A stretch of 47,670 bases of DNA from JBGTIS01 sp041745535 (GCA_041745535.1 JBGTIS010000366.1:1-47670); one strand, 5' to 3'. Shown: positions 7,309 to 17,027, counted from the first letter of the stretch. Notes: a model not told the origin generated them from the sequence alone. Translations and numbers: made by a program.

Positions 7309-9270
7309 ATGAAATTGAACATTTGCCCCCTGTTAGTTTGGCTATCAGTTTTTGTTTCCACCACATTTTTTCAGGAAGCATCTGCCCAGGCAGAATTTAC
7401 TACCTGGGGAAATTTAACCGGAATCAGGGTTGACGGGCAATTAATGACTTTTGAAGGTAGCCTGTGCGTGGTGAATGCCGATTGGTCCCGCATCCGGCAA
7501 ACCGCCAGGGAGCGACAGGAAATCAGGTTTTCCCGGGAGGGTGAAAAACAGATTTTTACCTATCGGATGGATAGTTTGTTTTTTACAGAAACGATTACCA
7601 ATACCGGAAGCGGTACTGCCACGGTAGAAGTTACCTTTACTTCCAAAGTGGATACCACAATGGCCGGTGCTTTCTTCCGGCTTGACTTACCGGCTGCCTT
7701 TTATGCTGATAGCAAAGTACAATTGATTGCTCCGGCTGAGCTTTCCTTATCAGAAACGATACCTAATGGGCAGAATGAATACCTGCGCGTGCCAGCAGGT
7801 GGTGTACGTTTTACATCGCCATACCGCCAGCTTGAGGTAATGCTAAATGAGCCTGCGGAAATTATTGTGAAAGCGGATCCTACACAACCCAATGGTGTTG
7901 TGCAGGTATATCTGACCATTGCTACCGATAGCATAAAAACCGGGCAAACCAACAGCAAAACATTTACGATCAAAGCCACCGGTGATATCGATAAAGAGCC
8001 GCTTGAACTTAGGGTATTCCCCGCTCATAAAGGCCGCGAGTTTGCCGGGATTGGTGGCAACTTCCGGCTTCAAAACCCTAAAGCCGATCCGCAGGTAATT
8101 GATTATTCGCTGGAAAATTTACGGGTAGCCTGGTCACGGGTTGAAATGCCCTGGGGCTTCTGGCACCCCGAGGAAAACACCGACCCTATTGCGGCAGCCA
8201 AAAACGGGAATCTGCACGAGCGGGTAAAAGCCGCTATGGAAATGGCGCAACGGCTGGATAAAATGGGAATTCCCGTAATCCTTTCCGCTTGGTTCCCACC
8301 TGAATGGGCCGCTGACGGACCTATCCAATTCCGTCCCCAGGGCGGGGTATATGGAAACGCGCTGGATTCTGCCAAAACAGATAAAATTTACCAATCTATT
8401 GCCGATTATATCCAGTATCTGAAAGATCAGTATGGCGTAGAAATAGTGATGTTTTCATTCAACGAATCTGACCTGGGCATTAATGTGCGGCAAACTCCAA
8501 AAGAACATGCCCAACTGATTAAAGGATTGGGCGCTTATCTGGCAGCGCGAGGACTGAACACCAAACTATTGTTAGGCGATACCGCCGATGCCAATGGCTG
8601 GCCGTTTACGCTGGCTACGCTGGAAGATCCTGAAACTTACCCCTATATCGGGGCTGTATCGTTCCATTCCTGGCGTGGTTATTCCGATGAGAACCTGTAC
8701 CGATGGCACGACATCGCCAACCGCATTAACGTGCCATTACTGGTGGGGGAAGGCAGTATTGATGCCGGCGCCTGGCGTTACCCCGCCATTTTTGAAGAAC
8801 CTACCTATGCACTGGATGAAATTAATCTGTACACCCGCATTCTTGCCATTTGCGAACCGTTATCTATTTTACAATGGCAACTTACTTCCGATTATTCAGC
8901 CATGTCGGGAGGTGGGGTATTTGGTAATGACGAAGATCCTTTGTATCCTACCCAGCGGTTCTGGAACCTCAAGCAACTGGGTGCTACGCCGGAAGGAGTT
9001 TTTGCTATGCCCATTACCAGTAACAAAAAAGATGTAACCGCTGCCGCTTTGGGTAATAACGACCAAAATACATTTGCCATTCATTTGGTAAACAATGGTT
9101 CCAACCGGCAAGCCACCCTCAGCGGATTGCCCTCTGGCATAAAAGAATTACATATTTATGTTACCAATCAGGAAAAAAGCATGGAAGAAGGTAAGCGTAT
9201 CCGCGTTACCAACGGAAAAGCACAATTTATGCTGGAAGCGGCCAGTTATACCACTTTAATGAGTAAGTAG
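7309..9270 (+). CDS. Secreted clan GH-A glycoside hydrolase (GH30-like)
   Basis: 653 residues from ATG 7309. The start MKLNICPLLVWLSVFVS leads to a signal peptidase I site near ASAQA, so the protein is exported. Residues about 30-235 form a beta-sandwich; about 240-560 a TIM barrel; the rest a C-terminal beta domain. The likely acid/base is E386 in SFNESDLG and the nucleophile E481 in LLVGEGSID, 95 residues apart as in clan GH-A. WSRVEMPWGFWHPEE, LSAWFPPEWA and SFHSWRG line the predicted cleft. GH30 (glucosylceramidase/xylanase type) is the nearest family I can suggest, but the exact family and substrate are open. There is no T9SS C-terminal domain and no neighbouring SusC/SusD pair, so it stands outside a classical polysaccharide locus. 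Confidence 0.75.
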   Translation: MKLNICPLLVWLSVFVSTTFFQEASAQAEFTTWGNLTGIRVDGQLMTFEGSLCVVNADWSRIRQTARERQEIRFSREGEKQIFTYRMDSLFFTETITNTGSGTATVEVTFTSKVDTTMAGAFFRLDLPAAFYADSKVQLIAPAELSLSETIPNGQNEYLRVPAGGVRFTSPYRQLEVMLNEPAEIIVKADPTQPNGVVQVYLTIATDSIKTGQTNSKTFTIKATGDIDKEPLELRVFPAHKGREFAGIGGNFRLQNPKADPQVIDYSLENLRVAWSRVEMPWGFWHPEENTDPIAAAKNGNLHERVKAAMEMAQRLDKMGIPVILSAWFPPEWAADGPIQFRPQGGVYGNALDSAKTDKIYQSIADYIQYLKDQYGVEIVMFSFNESDLGINVRQTPKEHAQLIKGLGAYLAARGLNTKLLLGDTADANGWPFTLATLEDPETYPYIGAVSFHSWRGYSDENLYRWHDIANRINVPLLVGEGSIDAGAWRYPAIFEEPTYALDEINLYTRILAICEPLSILQWQLTSDYSAMSGGGVFGNDEDPLYPTQRFWNLKQLGATPEGVFAMPITSNKKDVTAAALGNNDQNTFAIHLVNNGSNRQATLSGLPSGIKELHIYVTNQEKSMEEGKRIRVTNGKAQFMLEAASYTTLMSK

Positions 9271-9317
9271 CAAAGAGAGCAAACCTGGGTTACCTGTTTA
9301 CCTGTTTGGCTGATTGG

Positions 9318-10754
9318 TTACTTTGCATCAGTGAACAGATCTTGTATAGCCTTTTTAGCGGCATGGTAACCGCACATACCATGTACCCCGCCACTGGGTG
9401 GTGTAGAGGAAGAGCAAAGATATATGCCTTTTACCGGTGTACTGTAAGGAGAAATCCGGACAGATGGGCGGGTAAACAGTTGCCTCAAATTAACCGCGCC
9501 ACCAATAATATCGCCACCAATATAATTAGGGTTATGCTGCTGCATTTCCATGGCGTTCATGGTATGTCTGGCCAAAATGGTTTGACGAAAGCCGGGCGCG
9601 AAACGTTCCACCTGGTTTTCTATGACTTCCGTCATGTTTTTGGTAGATCCATGAGGAACATGGCAATAAGCCCAGGCGGTATGTTTTCCTTCCGGCGCCC
9701 GGGTTTTATCAAGGAGGGTTTGGTGCACCAGCAGTACAAAAGGTTTTTCGGCATGTTTCCCTTCCCAGGCCAACCGCTCTGAAAGGGCAATTTCTTCCAT
9801 GGTACCACCCAGATGCATGGTAGCCGATTGCAGACAGTTTTTAGCCGTAAACGGAATAGGGTCGCTCAGTGCCCAATCCATTTTAAATACGCCTTGTCCG
9901 TATTTAAACCGCTGAAGTTGCTTTTTGTACAAATAAGGAAATTTCAGCCCTTTCATATACAACAGGTGACGGGGCGTGGTATCAAACAGTACCGCTTTAT
10001 GAGGGGGCAATTCTTCCATGGAATTAATCCACATATTGGTTTGAATTTCACCCCCTAAGTGTTTGAAATAAGCGGCCATGGCATTGGCCAGCTGTTGTGC
10101 CCCTCCTTCCGGAAATGGCCAGCCGTTTTTATGTCCCAGTGCTCCTAGTACAAGCCCTAAGCCCGAAGAAGCCATATTTTCCAATGGCAAGATGGCGTGA
10201 CCAATGATCCCTGCCAGTAAAGCACGACTATATGGATCTTTCAGATAACGTTTGGCAAGTACGGTAGCAGGTTGTATGGCTTTCAATCCAAAATTGATGT
10301 ATTTGGCCGGATGTTTAGGGAAGGTCAAAGGCCCCAGAAAATCGCCGCCAATATCATCCCAATCAGCTACAATTTTTTCCATAAGTTTTTTGTACCCCAC
10401 AGCCCCATTGCCGAATTGTTCGGCTGTTTCAGCAACTGATTTTCTTAAAAGAATAGCACGACCATCGTCGAAAGGATGGGCTACGGCTGCTTCGGGAAAA
10501 ATCCATTTTAAGCCAAAATCCCGCAAAGGAAGCTGCCCTAAAAACAGGCTTCCTACACCAAAAGGATAAATAGAAGAACAAATATCGTGAACAAATCCGG
10601 GAAGGGTGAGTTCGGAAGAACGGACACCTCCGCCAATGGTGTTGCTCCCTTCAATAATCAGCGTCGAAATTCCGGCTTGTTGTAATACAATACCGGCCGC
10701 CAGGCCATTGGGACCAGCACCTACCACTACTGCATCGTAGTTGTTTTTATTCAT
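9318..10754 (-). CDS. Phytoene desaturase-like FAD oxidoreductase (COG1233)
   Basis: 478 residues with an N-terminal FAD Rossmann motif, VVVGAGPNGLAAG (GxGxxG at 12-17), and an acidic residue at the second strand end (LIIEGS). The stretch GGGVRSSELTLPGFVHDICSS and the C-terminal FAD loop YLCSSSTPPSGGVHGMCGYHAA are typical of COG1233 phytoene-dehydrogenase-related proteins. The family includes carotenoid desaturases and isomerases, but no crtB or crtI partner is present and the role is unknown. The gene begins two bases after the yebC stop, so the two are likely coupled in translation. It converges on the glycosidase gene after 47 bases. Confidence 0.82.
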   Translation of the reverse strand: MNKNNYDAVVVGAGPNGLAAGIVLQQAGISTLIIEGSNTIGGGVRSSELTLPGFVHDICSSIYPFGVGSLFLGQLPLRDFGLKWIFPEAAVAHPFDDGRAILLRKSVAETAEQFGNGAVGYKKLMEKIVADWDDIGGDFLGPLTFPKHPAKYINFGLKAIQPATVLAKRYLKDPYSRALLAGIIGHAILPLENMASSGLGLVLGALGHKNGWPFPEGGAQQLANAMAAYFKHLGGEIQTNMWINSMEELPPHKAVLFDTTPRHLLYMKGLKFPYLYKKQLQRFKYGQGVFKMDWALSDPIPFTAKNCLQSATMHLGGTMEEIALSERLAWEGKHAEKPFVLLVHQTLLDKTRAPEGKHTAWAYCHVPHGSTKNMTEVIENQVERFAPGFRQTILARHTMNAMEMQQHNPNYIGGDIIGGAVNLRQLFTRPSVRISPYSTPVKGIYLCSSSTPPSGGVHGMCGYHAAKKAIQDLFTDAK

Positions 10755-10756
10755 AT

Positions 10757-11503
10757 TTATTCCATAAGTTCCAATTGTTCTTCTGTTACTTCCAGGTTAT
10801 GGTATACTTTGGCAACATCATCGTCATCTTCAAAGGCCTCTATGAGCCGCATTACTTTCAGGAAGTCGGCATCATTGAGTGAAACGGTGGTAGTGGGAAT
10901 ACGTTGTAATTCGGCAGTTTCCGTTTCCAGATTCATAGCTTCCAGCTTGTTCTGTAAACTTCCGAAATCTTCCATGGCACCGGTAATATGAGCATATTCC
11001 TCATCAAACTCTATGTCTTCCGCACCGGCGTCAATCATGGTAAGCATAAATTCATCTTCACTTATATCTTCCGGCTTTTTTAGTACAAACACGCTTTTAC
11101 GGTCGAACATAAACTCTACCGATCCGTTTTTGCCCAGACTGCCCCCATGTTTGGTAAACAGGGAGCGTACGTTGGAGACGGTACGATTCAGATTATCGGT
11201 GGTACATTCCAGAAACACGGCCACGCCATGAGACGCATACCCTTCGTAGGTAATTTCAGTATAATCATCGGCATCGCTGCCGGAGCCTTTGCTAATGGCC
11301 CGCTCTATGGTATCCTTGGGCATATTAGCCCCCTTGGCATTCTGAATGGCCAGTCGCAGCCGTGCATTTCCTTCCGGATCGGACCCGCCTTCTTTGGCAG
11401 CTACCGTAATTTCTTTAATGAGTTTGGTAAAAATTTTTCCTCTTTTGGCATCCTGCGCTCCTTTACGGCGCTTGATATTGGCCCATTTACTATGTCCTGA
11501 CAT
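10757..11503 (-). CDS. yebC: YebC/PmpR-family protein
   Basis: 248 residues, the usual family length, starting with the signature MSGHSKWANIKRRKGAQDAK. The middle shows KGANMPKDTIERAISKGSG and YEGYASHGVAVFLECTTDN, and the C-terminal domain is acidic. YebC/PmpR/TACO1 proteins were described as transcription regulators. More recent work links the family to translation, helping ribosomes over proline-rich stretches. The protein is cytosolic. It is the first gene of a likely two-gene unit with the FAD oxidoreductase, an unusual pairing because yebC often sits with ruvC. Confidence 0.95.
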   Translation of the reverse strand: MSGHSKWANIKRRKGAQDAKRGKIFTKLIKEITVAAKEGGSDPEGNARLRLAIQNAKGANMPKDTIERAISKGSGSDADDYTEITYEGYASHGVAVFLECTTDNLNRTVSNVRSLFTKHGGSLGKNGSVEFMFDRKSVFVLKKPEDISEDEFMLTMIDAGAEDIEFDEEYAHITGAMEDFGSLQNKLEAMNLETETAELQRIPTTTVSLNDADFLKVMRLIEAFEDDDDVAKVYHNLEVTEEQLELME

Positions 11504-11829
11504 ATGCTTTGGGTTTAGGTGATATTCTCAGTATTACAAAAAGAGAATAAAGGTTAATGATATATTTACCGCAAATTACTGATTTTTAATAAAATGCTGA
11601 AAAGCATAAATTTCTGCATATCAGTAAAACACCAAATTGCACTATGCATTTTCAACCTGTAAAAAGTAAGCATTGTTTCAGCAGTTCCATATTACTTTAT
11701 GTAAAAACTCCTTTTCTGCAGTAACCAGAAGAACAAATACCTCCATTTGTTTTATCTGCTGTTTCTAAAAAAAAGCTTGTTTACTTTAAAGAAAAATAAA
11801 CAAGCCTTTACCATTATGAATTTCTTTTT
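11504..11829. other. Intergenic spacer upstream of yebC
   Basis: This 326-base gap contains the terminator of the large lipoprotein gene at its right end (11767-11805). The rest is AT-rich sequence that should carry the yebC promoter on the minus strand. No exact TAnnTTTG box is present there, and no short gene is supported. Confidence 0.6.
11767..11805 (-). terminator. Intrinsic terminator of the large lipoprotein gene
   Basis: Nine-base arms at 11797-11805 and 11775-11783 pair perfectly. On the minus strand the hairpin is followed by eight U's (A's at 11767-11774). It starts 25 bases beyond the stop codon of the minus-strand gene ending at 11830. Confidence 0.85.
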
Positions 11830-14800
11830 TTATAAGGGAATTTTCTGGTTATGAAAGTAAATCCAGTCCAGGTTGAACAGGTTATCGTTTTTCTTTTCTT
11901 TATGCTTAAATACAAAAAACAGGTTATGCAGGCCTTCGGTAGATTTAACAGTACTATTCACCTCCGCAAAATCCCGATTGCTTCCTGTAGGCCGCACCGT
12001 GGCCTTGCTCACTACCGGGCCATCAGGCGAATCCAGATGTACCTCAATTTCTCCATCAGAACGTCCCGAAACTTGGTAAGTAAGTGCGGCAATATCAGTT
12101 AGGTCAATGTTAATAAACTGAATATAGGAACCATCCTTGATATTGTTCACATAACCCAGGCCTCCATCATTGGGGCGTTGCCGTTGTACATTGCGAAACT
12201 CATCATAATCTTCGGCCTGCAGCCGGGGATGCCGGATGGTAATAATTTTCCGGGTAGTAAGCGCCGGCATGCCATTGGCTCCTTTATCTTTGTAAGTAGC
12301 TGATAAAATATAGGAACCTGCCTCACTGGAATTATTATGCTTATCTAGATGTAACGTTCCGTCTAAAGCCATGCTGCCGCCTGCCTGTCCATTGCCTTCC
12401 AGCGAAAGAATGTACTTCACCATTTCGCTGGTTTCTTCCTCAGAATGTTGTGGGTGCGCCGCCATCATGCTATGCCCCCAATTGCCATTGCCACCGGAAA
12501 TAATTTTTTTAGCCAACATGGAAACCGTAGTGGCATCGGGATTGTACCGTTCGGCCACCTCCATATAACTGGGCCCGATAGACTTCTGACTAACGGCATG
12601 GCACGCTTTACAATCGCTATTATCAATCAGAGCTTTTCCTTTGGCAAAAGGGGTAATCAGCGCGTCAGCCCCTAGTAATGCCAGGTCTTTGCCTTCCTGC
12701 AAATAATCAAAAGTGAGTTTTACCTCCATCGGGTCAATGCGGCCTGAGGTTAGGTTGCCATCTTCCTGGTCGGTAACAGCTACCCGGTAGTTCAGGCTTC
12801 CGTTGTCGAAGTAAAACGACTGATTGCCACCTATAATAAAGTTAACCTCCGGAGGCTGGTTGCCCACACTTACTGTTACAGTAGCTTCGGCTTCGTGGCC
12901 TTCGGTATCGGTTACAATCAGTTTTGGGGCATAGATCCCTGGCTTTTCAAAAGTAAAAGCAGGTTTTTTTTCTTCTGACTGAACTTTCTCATTATCATCA
13001 AACATCCAGGCATAAGTTAAACTGTCATTGGCATCGTAATCAAAGGAATTGGCGGCAGAAAACTGTATGGTAAGGGGAGCGGCACCCACCGATTTATCAA
13101 CAGCGATTTGCGGAACCGGTTTCCGGTTGCCTTCGGCATACTCTATTTTTACCAGGCGGGCTTCGTCGTTATTGGCAAAGTAATTAGCACCATATTCCAG
13201 GATATACATGGCGCCATCCGGACCAAATTCCATATCAATGGGTTTGGACAATTGCATATCGGGCAGAAAAGGCTCAATTTTTTTCGGATTATCATTTTCA
13301 TCAAAACTTACCACCTGAATCCAGCTTCGCGACCATTCGTAAATAAAGAGCTTGCCATTATAATATTCCGGAAATTTAACATCAGAATTACCATAACGGG
13401 CAGCATAATACACCGGACCGGCCATGGCGCTGCGGGAACCTGTGCCTAAAATGGGCCAGATGTCAGATTCGCCATATGGATACCAGATCATAGCTTTTTT
13501 AGCAGGAGGCAAATCCTTAGATCCATAATTATTGGGTGAATTATTGACCGGATGTTCCGGATCAAAGTATTGACCCGGCGTATTGGTAACAAAATCAAAA
13601 TCAGGAAAAGCTATGTTATTGGCCATAAAGTATGGCCATCCGTAAAAACCCGCTTCCCGGGCCTGGTTCCATTCATCATAACTCTGGGAGCCCTGCTCAC
13701 TGTCTACGCCGGAATCAGGGCCTACATCACCCCAATACAAATATCCTTTTTTCTGATCTATCGAAATACGGAAAGGGTTTCTGCAACCCATGGCATAAAT
13801 TTCAGGCCTGCCTTTGGCGCCATCTTTCGGAAACAGATTGCCATTCGGAATGGTATACGAACCATCTTTTTCCACTTTAATCCGTAAAATTTTCCCGCGT
13901 AAATCATGGGTATTCCCGGAAGATTTCTGGGCATCAAAAGGACTTCTGCCCGGCCGTTCGTCAATCGGGGTATAACCATTAGATTCTTTGGAACTGGTAT
14001 TATCGCCGGTAGACAAATACAACAAACCATCGGGGCCAAACTGTACGGAACCCCCGGAATGGCAGCAGGTTTCGCGTTGTACCGGTACTTCCAGAATAGT
14101 TTTTTCGCTTGCCATAATCAGGCTGTCGCCAGCCATAAAAAACCGGGAAAGCCGTTGTATAGAATCGGCACAGGGAACGGAGTAATAAATATAGATTCGG
14201 TGATTGAAATCAAAGTTAGGATCCAGGGCCAGCCCGTGCAGGCCATCTTCGTAATTACCTTCGGTACACACATCGAAGCGGGCCAGCAGTTGGGTTCTGT
14301 TGGCTTCGGGGTCGTACATTTTCACATTCCCCTCCCTTTCTGTAAAAATCACTTTACCATCACGCGTAACATCCAGTTCCATGGGTTCGTTCAGGTCGTT
14401 ATCCAGCACAATCCGGGTAAAACGATTGTCGTCCGGTACCCTTTGAGAATAGGCTTTTTTGTAATGAAGCTGATTATCTCCAATGGCATAGTTAATGGTT
14501 TCTGATAATTTTTCTGAGTTGAGGTCGGATCCGGTAATAAAGCTAACACGGCCCCCATCAAATTCATATTGCCCTTGCGGTATAGGCTGTTGGGCTTCTT
14601 CGCCTGCATTTACCTGCCGAATGGCAAGCTGGTTTTCCATATTTTGTCCCCTAACTTCTGCCAGCAAAGCTTCCTGCCAGGGCCACTTATATTTCGAATG
14701 TAAATCGGTATCCACGGCAATCAGGCTACCACCCGCCTGTATGTAGCGCTCTAAATCGGCCTGCTGTTTATAGTTAAATTTTTCGCCGGGCACACCCAGC

Positions 14801-15027
14801 AGCATCACGGTGCTGGTATATTGAAGCCCGGTTTCGTTTATCATGCTCAGGTCAGCGGTGGTATCGACGTTGATTTCATGAGCAGCCGCAAAGCCCATAA
14901 TTTCATTAATCTGAGCAGATGCGTTTTTTGCGGCATCATCATAAATCACCAGTAGCTTCTTTTCATCGAGGCCGCCGGAGCAGCCCATTAAATAAAATAA
15001 AAGAGAAAATAAAATTAACTTTTTCAT
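11830..15027 (-). CDS. Multidomain surface lipoprotein: ThuA-like, sugar-dehydrogenase propeller, PKD, cytochrome c, CBM6-like
   Basis: 1065 residues. A lipobox ending LMGC puts the lipidated cysteine at C16. The following S-G-G-L-D-E-K-K is compatible with export to the cell surface in Bacteroidota. Residues about 24-185 look like a ThuA/glutamine-amidotransferase-like fold (LLVIYDDAA, YIQAGGSLIAVDTDLH). About 200-625 is a PQQ-type glucose/sorbosone dehydrogenase beta-propeller (GLHGLALDPNF, CCHSGGSVQFGPDGLLYLS, IYAMGCRNPFRISID). A PKD domain covers 634-725. A class I cytochrome c domain has heme site C806-K-A-C809-H810 and an axial Met at 854/855. A CBM6-like sandwich spans 933-1065. It probably oxidises a sugar outside the cell and passes electrons to its own heme. 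The substrate is unknown, and PQQ use is inferred from fold only. Confidence 0.85.
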   Translation of the reverse strand: MKKLILFSLLFYLMGCSGGLDEKKLLVIYDDAAKNASAQINEIMGFAAAHEINVDTTADLSMINETGLQYTSTVMLLGVPGEKFNYKQQADLERYIQAGGSLIAVDTDLHSKYKWPWQEALLAEVRGQNMENQLAIRQVNAGEEAQQPIPQGQYEFDGGRVSFITGSDLNSEKLSETINYAIGDNQLHYKKAYSQRVPDDNRFTRIVLDNDLNEPMELDVTRDGKVIFTEREGNVKMYDPEANRTQLLARFDVCTEGNYEDGLHGLALDPNFDFNHRIYIYYSVPCADSIQRLSRFFMAGDSLIMASEKTILEVPVQRETCCHSGGSVQFGPDGLLYLSTGDNTSSKESNGYTPIDERPGRSPFDAQKSSGNTHDLRGKILRIKVEKDGSYTIPNGNLFPKDGAKGRPEIYAMGCRNPFRISIDQKKGYLYWGDVGPDSGVDSEQGSQSYDEWNQAREAGFYGWPYFMANNIAFPDFDFVTNTPGQYFDPEHPVNNSPNNYGSKDLPPAKKAMIWYPYGESDIWPILGTGSRSAMAGPVYYAARYGNSDVKFPEYYNGKLFIYEWSRSWIQVVSFDENDNPKKIEPFLPDMQLSKPIDMEFGPDGAMYILEYGANYFANNDEARLVKIEYAEGNRKPVPQIAVDKSVGAAPLTIQFSAANSFDYDANDSLTYAWMFDDNEKVQSEEKKPAFTFEKPGIYAPKLIVTDTEGHEAEATVTVSVGNQPPEVNFIIGGNQSFYFDNGSLNYRVAVTDQEDGNLTSGRIDPMEVKLTFDYLQEGKDLALLGADALITPFAKGKALIDNSDCKACHAVSQKSIGPSYMEVAERYNPDATTVSMLAKKIISGGNGNWGHSMMAAHPQHSEEETSEMVKYILSLEGNGQAGGSMALDGTLHLDKHNNSSEAGSYILSATYKDKGANGMPALTTRKIITIRHPRLQAEDYDEFRNVQRQRPNDGGLGYVNNIKDGSYIQFINIDLTDIAALTYQVSGRSDGEIEVHLDSPDGPVVSKATVRPTGSNRDFAEVNSTVKSTEGLHNLFFVFKHKEKKNDNLFNLDWIYFHNQKIPL

Positions 15028-15233
15028 GGATTACATCTGAAAGTATCAATGTTCATTAAAAGGAATTCAATAAGTTGAAGGCAAGCTTAAATGGATTGAG
15101 CAATCTTTTCGCTTCATCTTTGAATTAATTAAATTATAACCGGTAAAATTATATGAAAAAATTTAAAGGCCGGTTATTTTATCATGTAAAACCAAAGAAA
15201 AAGCTTTTTAATTCCAATTGGTGATGGGGAGAT

Positions 15234-15283
15234 TTGTTATTCGTAAATTGTTATTCGTAAATACCTTTTAACGAATAACAATT
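15234..15283. repeat. 14-bp tandem duplication forming one arm of an inverted repeat
   Basis: A 14-base word is perfectly duplicated at 15234-15247 and 15248-15261. Thirteen bases of the second copy (15246-15258) are inverted perfectly at 15271-15283. The element sits between the isomerase-like gene, which ends at 15313, and the start of the lipoprotein gene at 15027. A transcript would fold into a 13-pair stem with a 12-base loop. No T-tract follows. Confidence 0.75.
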
Positions 15284-15312
15284 AACCAACAACCAATAAC
15301 GAAATCATAAGC

Positions 15313-16287
15313 TCAGGAAGTAATCAATTCTGCCTCTTTTAAATAATCTTTCAATGCCGACAGATCAGCTTTCATTTTTTTCATGATCACTTTTCTCATC
15401 GATTTTTCGTCGTTGGCTTTTTCACCTGCCAGCATATCATATTCAAAATGCATGGAAATTGGTAACGTTAAGCCCAATGATTTAACCTGAGCGAAATAGG
15501 ATTTAAAATCCACCATTCCTTCGCCAATAGGCGTATTTACTACCGTCCACTTTCCTTTTTCCTTTCCCCATTTAAAATCTTTGATCACCAGCGTATTTAT
15601 ATAAGGATGAATTAATTGCAGCCCTAATGGCCAGGAGAGTCCACCTTCTACAGTAGCATGCCTGATATCGTACTGGTTACCCAGGTGTTGCGACTGGACT
15701 TCGTGCAGCAGGTAGGCAATGTCCCATACCGGAGCGCCTACATATTTGGCGCCCGAATGGTTCTGATAAGAGCCGTACAACTGATTTTGCTCATTGAAAC
15801 TGGCCAAACGTTTTAGCTTTTGTTTCATATTTTCTATTTCCTTGGGAATATCCGGATTTTCGGGATAAGCCAGCCAGTTGGTACGATAGTACTTAATGCC
15901 TAACCGCGCTGCGGTTTGTAGTACTTTCCGGTTGGTAACATCATCCGCGTCAATAATGGCGGTAGTCATTAAAAGCGCCAGCAAATTATTTTTTTTGATG
16001 ATTTCTACCGCTCTGGGCAAATCTTCTTCCACTTTTTCCGGTAGTACATGTCCGCCAGGCCGCATGGCCAGGTCCACGCCATCAAAACCAATTTCAGCAG
16101 CCGTTTCGGCAGTTACCTCATAATTAAATTCCTGCAAATGCTTCGAAAAAACGTGGATGGTTATTTTTTCTTCTTTTTTCCGGGTAATGCCTGCCGGAAT
16201 TTTATGTGAAAATGGAAAGCTGGCTCCGGTAAGGGCTAATGCGCCGAGGAAATTTCTTCTAGATACAGAATGGTCATTAATTTTCAT
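15313..16287 (-). CDS. Tat-exported sugar phosphate isomerase/epimerase-like TIM barrel
   Basis: ATG 16287 gives 324 residues and an ideal Tat signal (SVSRRNFLGALALTGASF); the upstream ATG at 16317 would only lengthen the N-region. The mature part is an AP-endonuclease-2/xylose-isomerase-like TIM barrel. IGFDGVDLAMRPGGHV and the C-terminal SMHFEYDMLAGE carry the usual metal-site strands, and NHSGAKYVGAPVWDI lies mid-barrel. Such exported isomerase-like proteins are common in Bacteroidota near ThuA and propeller proteins and probably act on sugars or sugar acids in the periplasm. It precedes the large lipoprotein gene on the same strand by about 285 bases, so a shared pathway is plausible but unproven. 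Confidence 0.82.
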   Translation of the reverse strand: MKINDHSVSRRNFLGALALTGASFPFSHKIPAGITRKKEEKITIHVFSKHLQEFNYEVTAETAAEIGFDGVDLAMRPGGHVLPEKVEEDLPRAVEIIKKNNLLALLMTTAIIDADDVTNRKVLQTAARLGIKYYRTNWLAYPENPDIPKEIENMKQKLKRLASFNEQNQLYGSYQNHSGAKYVGAPVWDIAYLLHEVQSQHLGNQYDIRHATVEGGLSWPLGLQLIHPYINTLVIKDFKWGKEKGKWTVVNTPIGEGMVDFKSYFAQVKSLGLTLPISMHFEYDMLAGEKANDEKSMRKVIMKKMKADLSALKDYLKEAELITS

Positions 16288-16484
16288 AGTGATATGGGGT
16301 TTGGCATGTCTGTTCATAAATCATGTTACAATATAGGAGAGTTTTCGCTTTTCTACTTATTGTAAACCCATATTTAGGCCTGTTTTTTTGATTCGGCATA
16401 TTTGTTTACCAATTTGGAATTAAACAAGACGATGACGATGGGTGTTATAAGCGTACAACAATTTTTTTAATCTAAACAGATGAA

Positions 16485-17009
16485 ATGATGGAAAGGAAAG
16501 TAATGAAATCAGACGGGTTATCGCAGGCACTAAAAAAAATCACGTATGGATTCTATATTTTAACCTCGAAAAAGTCGGGTAATGAACTGTCGACCAGGCA
16601 GGACGACTATATTGCTGCCGGTTTGGTAAATTGGGTAAGTCAGGGTTCGTTCGATCCGCCTCTGGTAACGGTGGCCGTGCAGCGACAGTCCAACCTACAC
16701 GAAACCATTGAAAAGAGTCGGGTATTTGCCATTAATATTATCGGTAAAAATGAAAGAGAAATGCTTTCTTCTTTTGCCAAAAAAAGTCATATAGAAGGCG
16801 ATACGATTAATGGATATTCTTTTCATGAAGGGGAAACCGGTTCGCCTATTATTGATGAGGTACCTGCTTATTTTGAATGTAAATTGGTGGAAGAGGTAAA
16901 AATTGGCGATCACACCATATTTGTGGGCCAGGTAGTAGGCGGGAATACCCGCGATGCGGAAGCCATCCCCATTGTAGAATGGGAAACTAATTTGCATTAC
17001 GGAGGATAA
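16485..17009 (+). CDS. Flavin reductase-like, FMN-binding split-barrel protein
   Basis: 174 residues of the flavin reductase-like domain family. The pattern ALKKITYGFYILTS, then AGLVNWVSQGSFDPPLVTVAVQ, then FAINIIGKNEREMLSSFAKK, then DHTIFVGQVV follows the FMN-binding split barrel order. The family reduces flavin with NAD(P)H or acts as a flavodoxin-like partner of oxygenases. No partner is adjacent. An internal ATG at 16503 has a purine-rich AAAGGAAAG just upstream and is a good alternative start. The gene is divergent from the isomerase-like gene and convergent with ferritin, with a word-repeat hairpin between them. Confidence 0.85.
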   Translation: MMERKVMKSDGLSQALKKITYGFYILTSKKSGNELSTRQDDYIAAGLVNWVSQGSFDPPLVTVAVQRQSNLHETIEKSRVFAINIIGKNEREMLSSFAKKSHIEGDTINGYSFHEGETGSPIIDEVPAYFECKLVEEVKIGDHTIFVGQVVGGNTRDAEAIPIVEWETNLHYGG

Positions 17010-17027
17010 AGAGAAATAAGAAGTTGG

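Noticed and set aside
8588..9037. 149-codon plus-strand frame inside the glycosidase gene
   Set aside because: It is a shadow in another frame of a well-supported gene whose catalytic residues are all in frame.
9306..9782. 158-codon plus-strand frame opposite the FAD oxidoreductase
   Set aside because: Shadow of the minus-strand gene; no domain-like content.
13906..14505. 199-codon plus-strand frame opposite the large lipoprotein
   Set aside because: The minus-strand gene has lipobox, propeller, PKD and heme motifs in order; the antisense frame has none.
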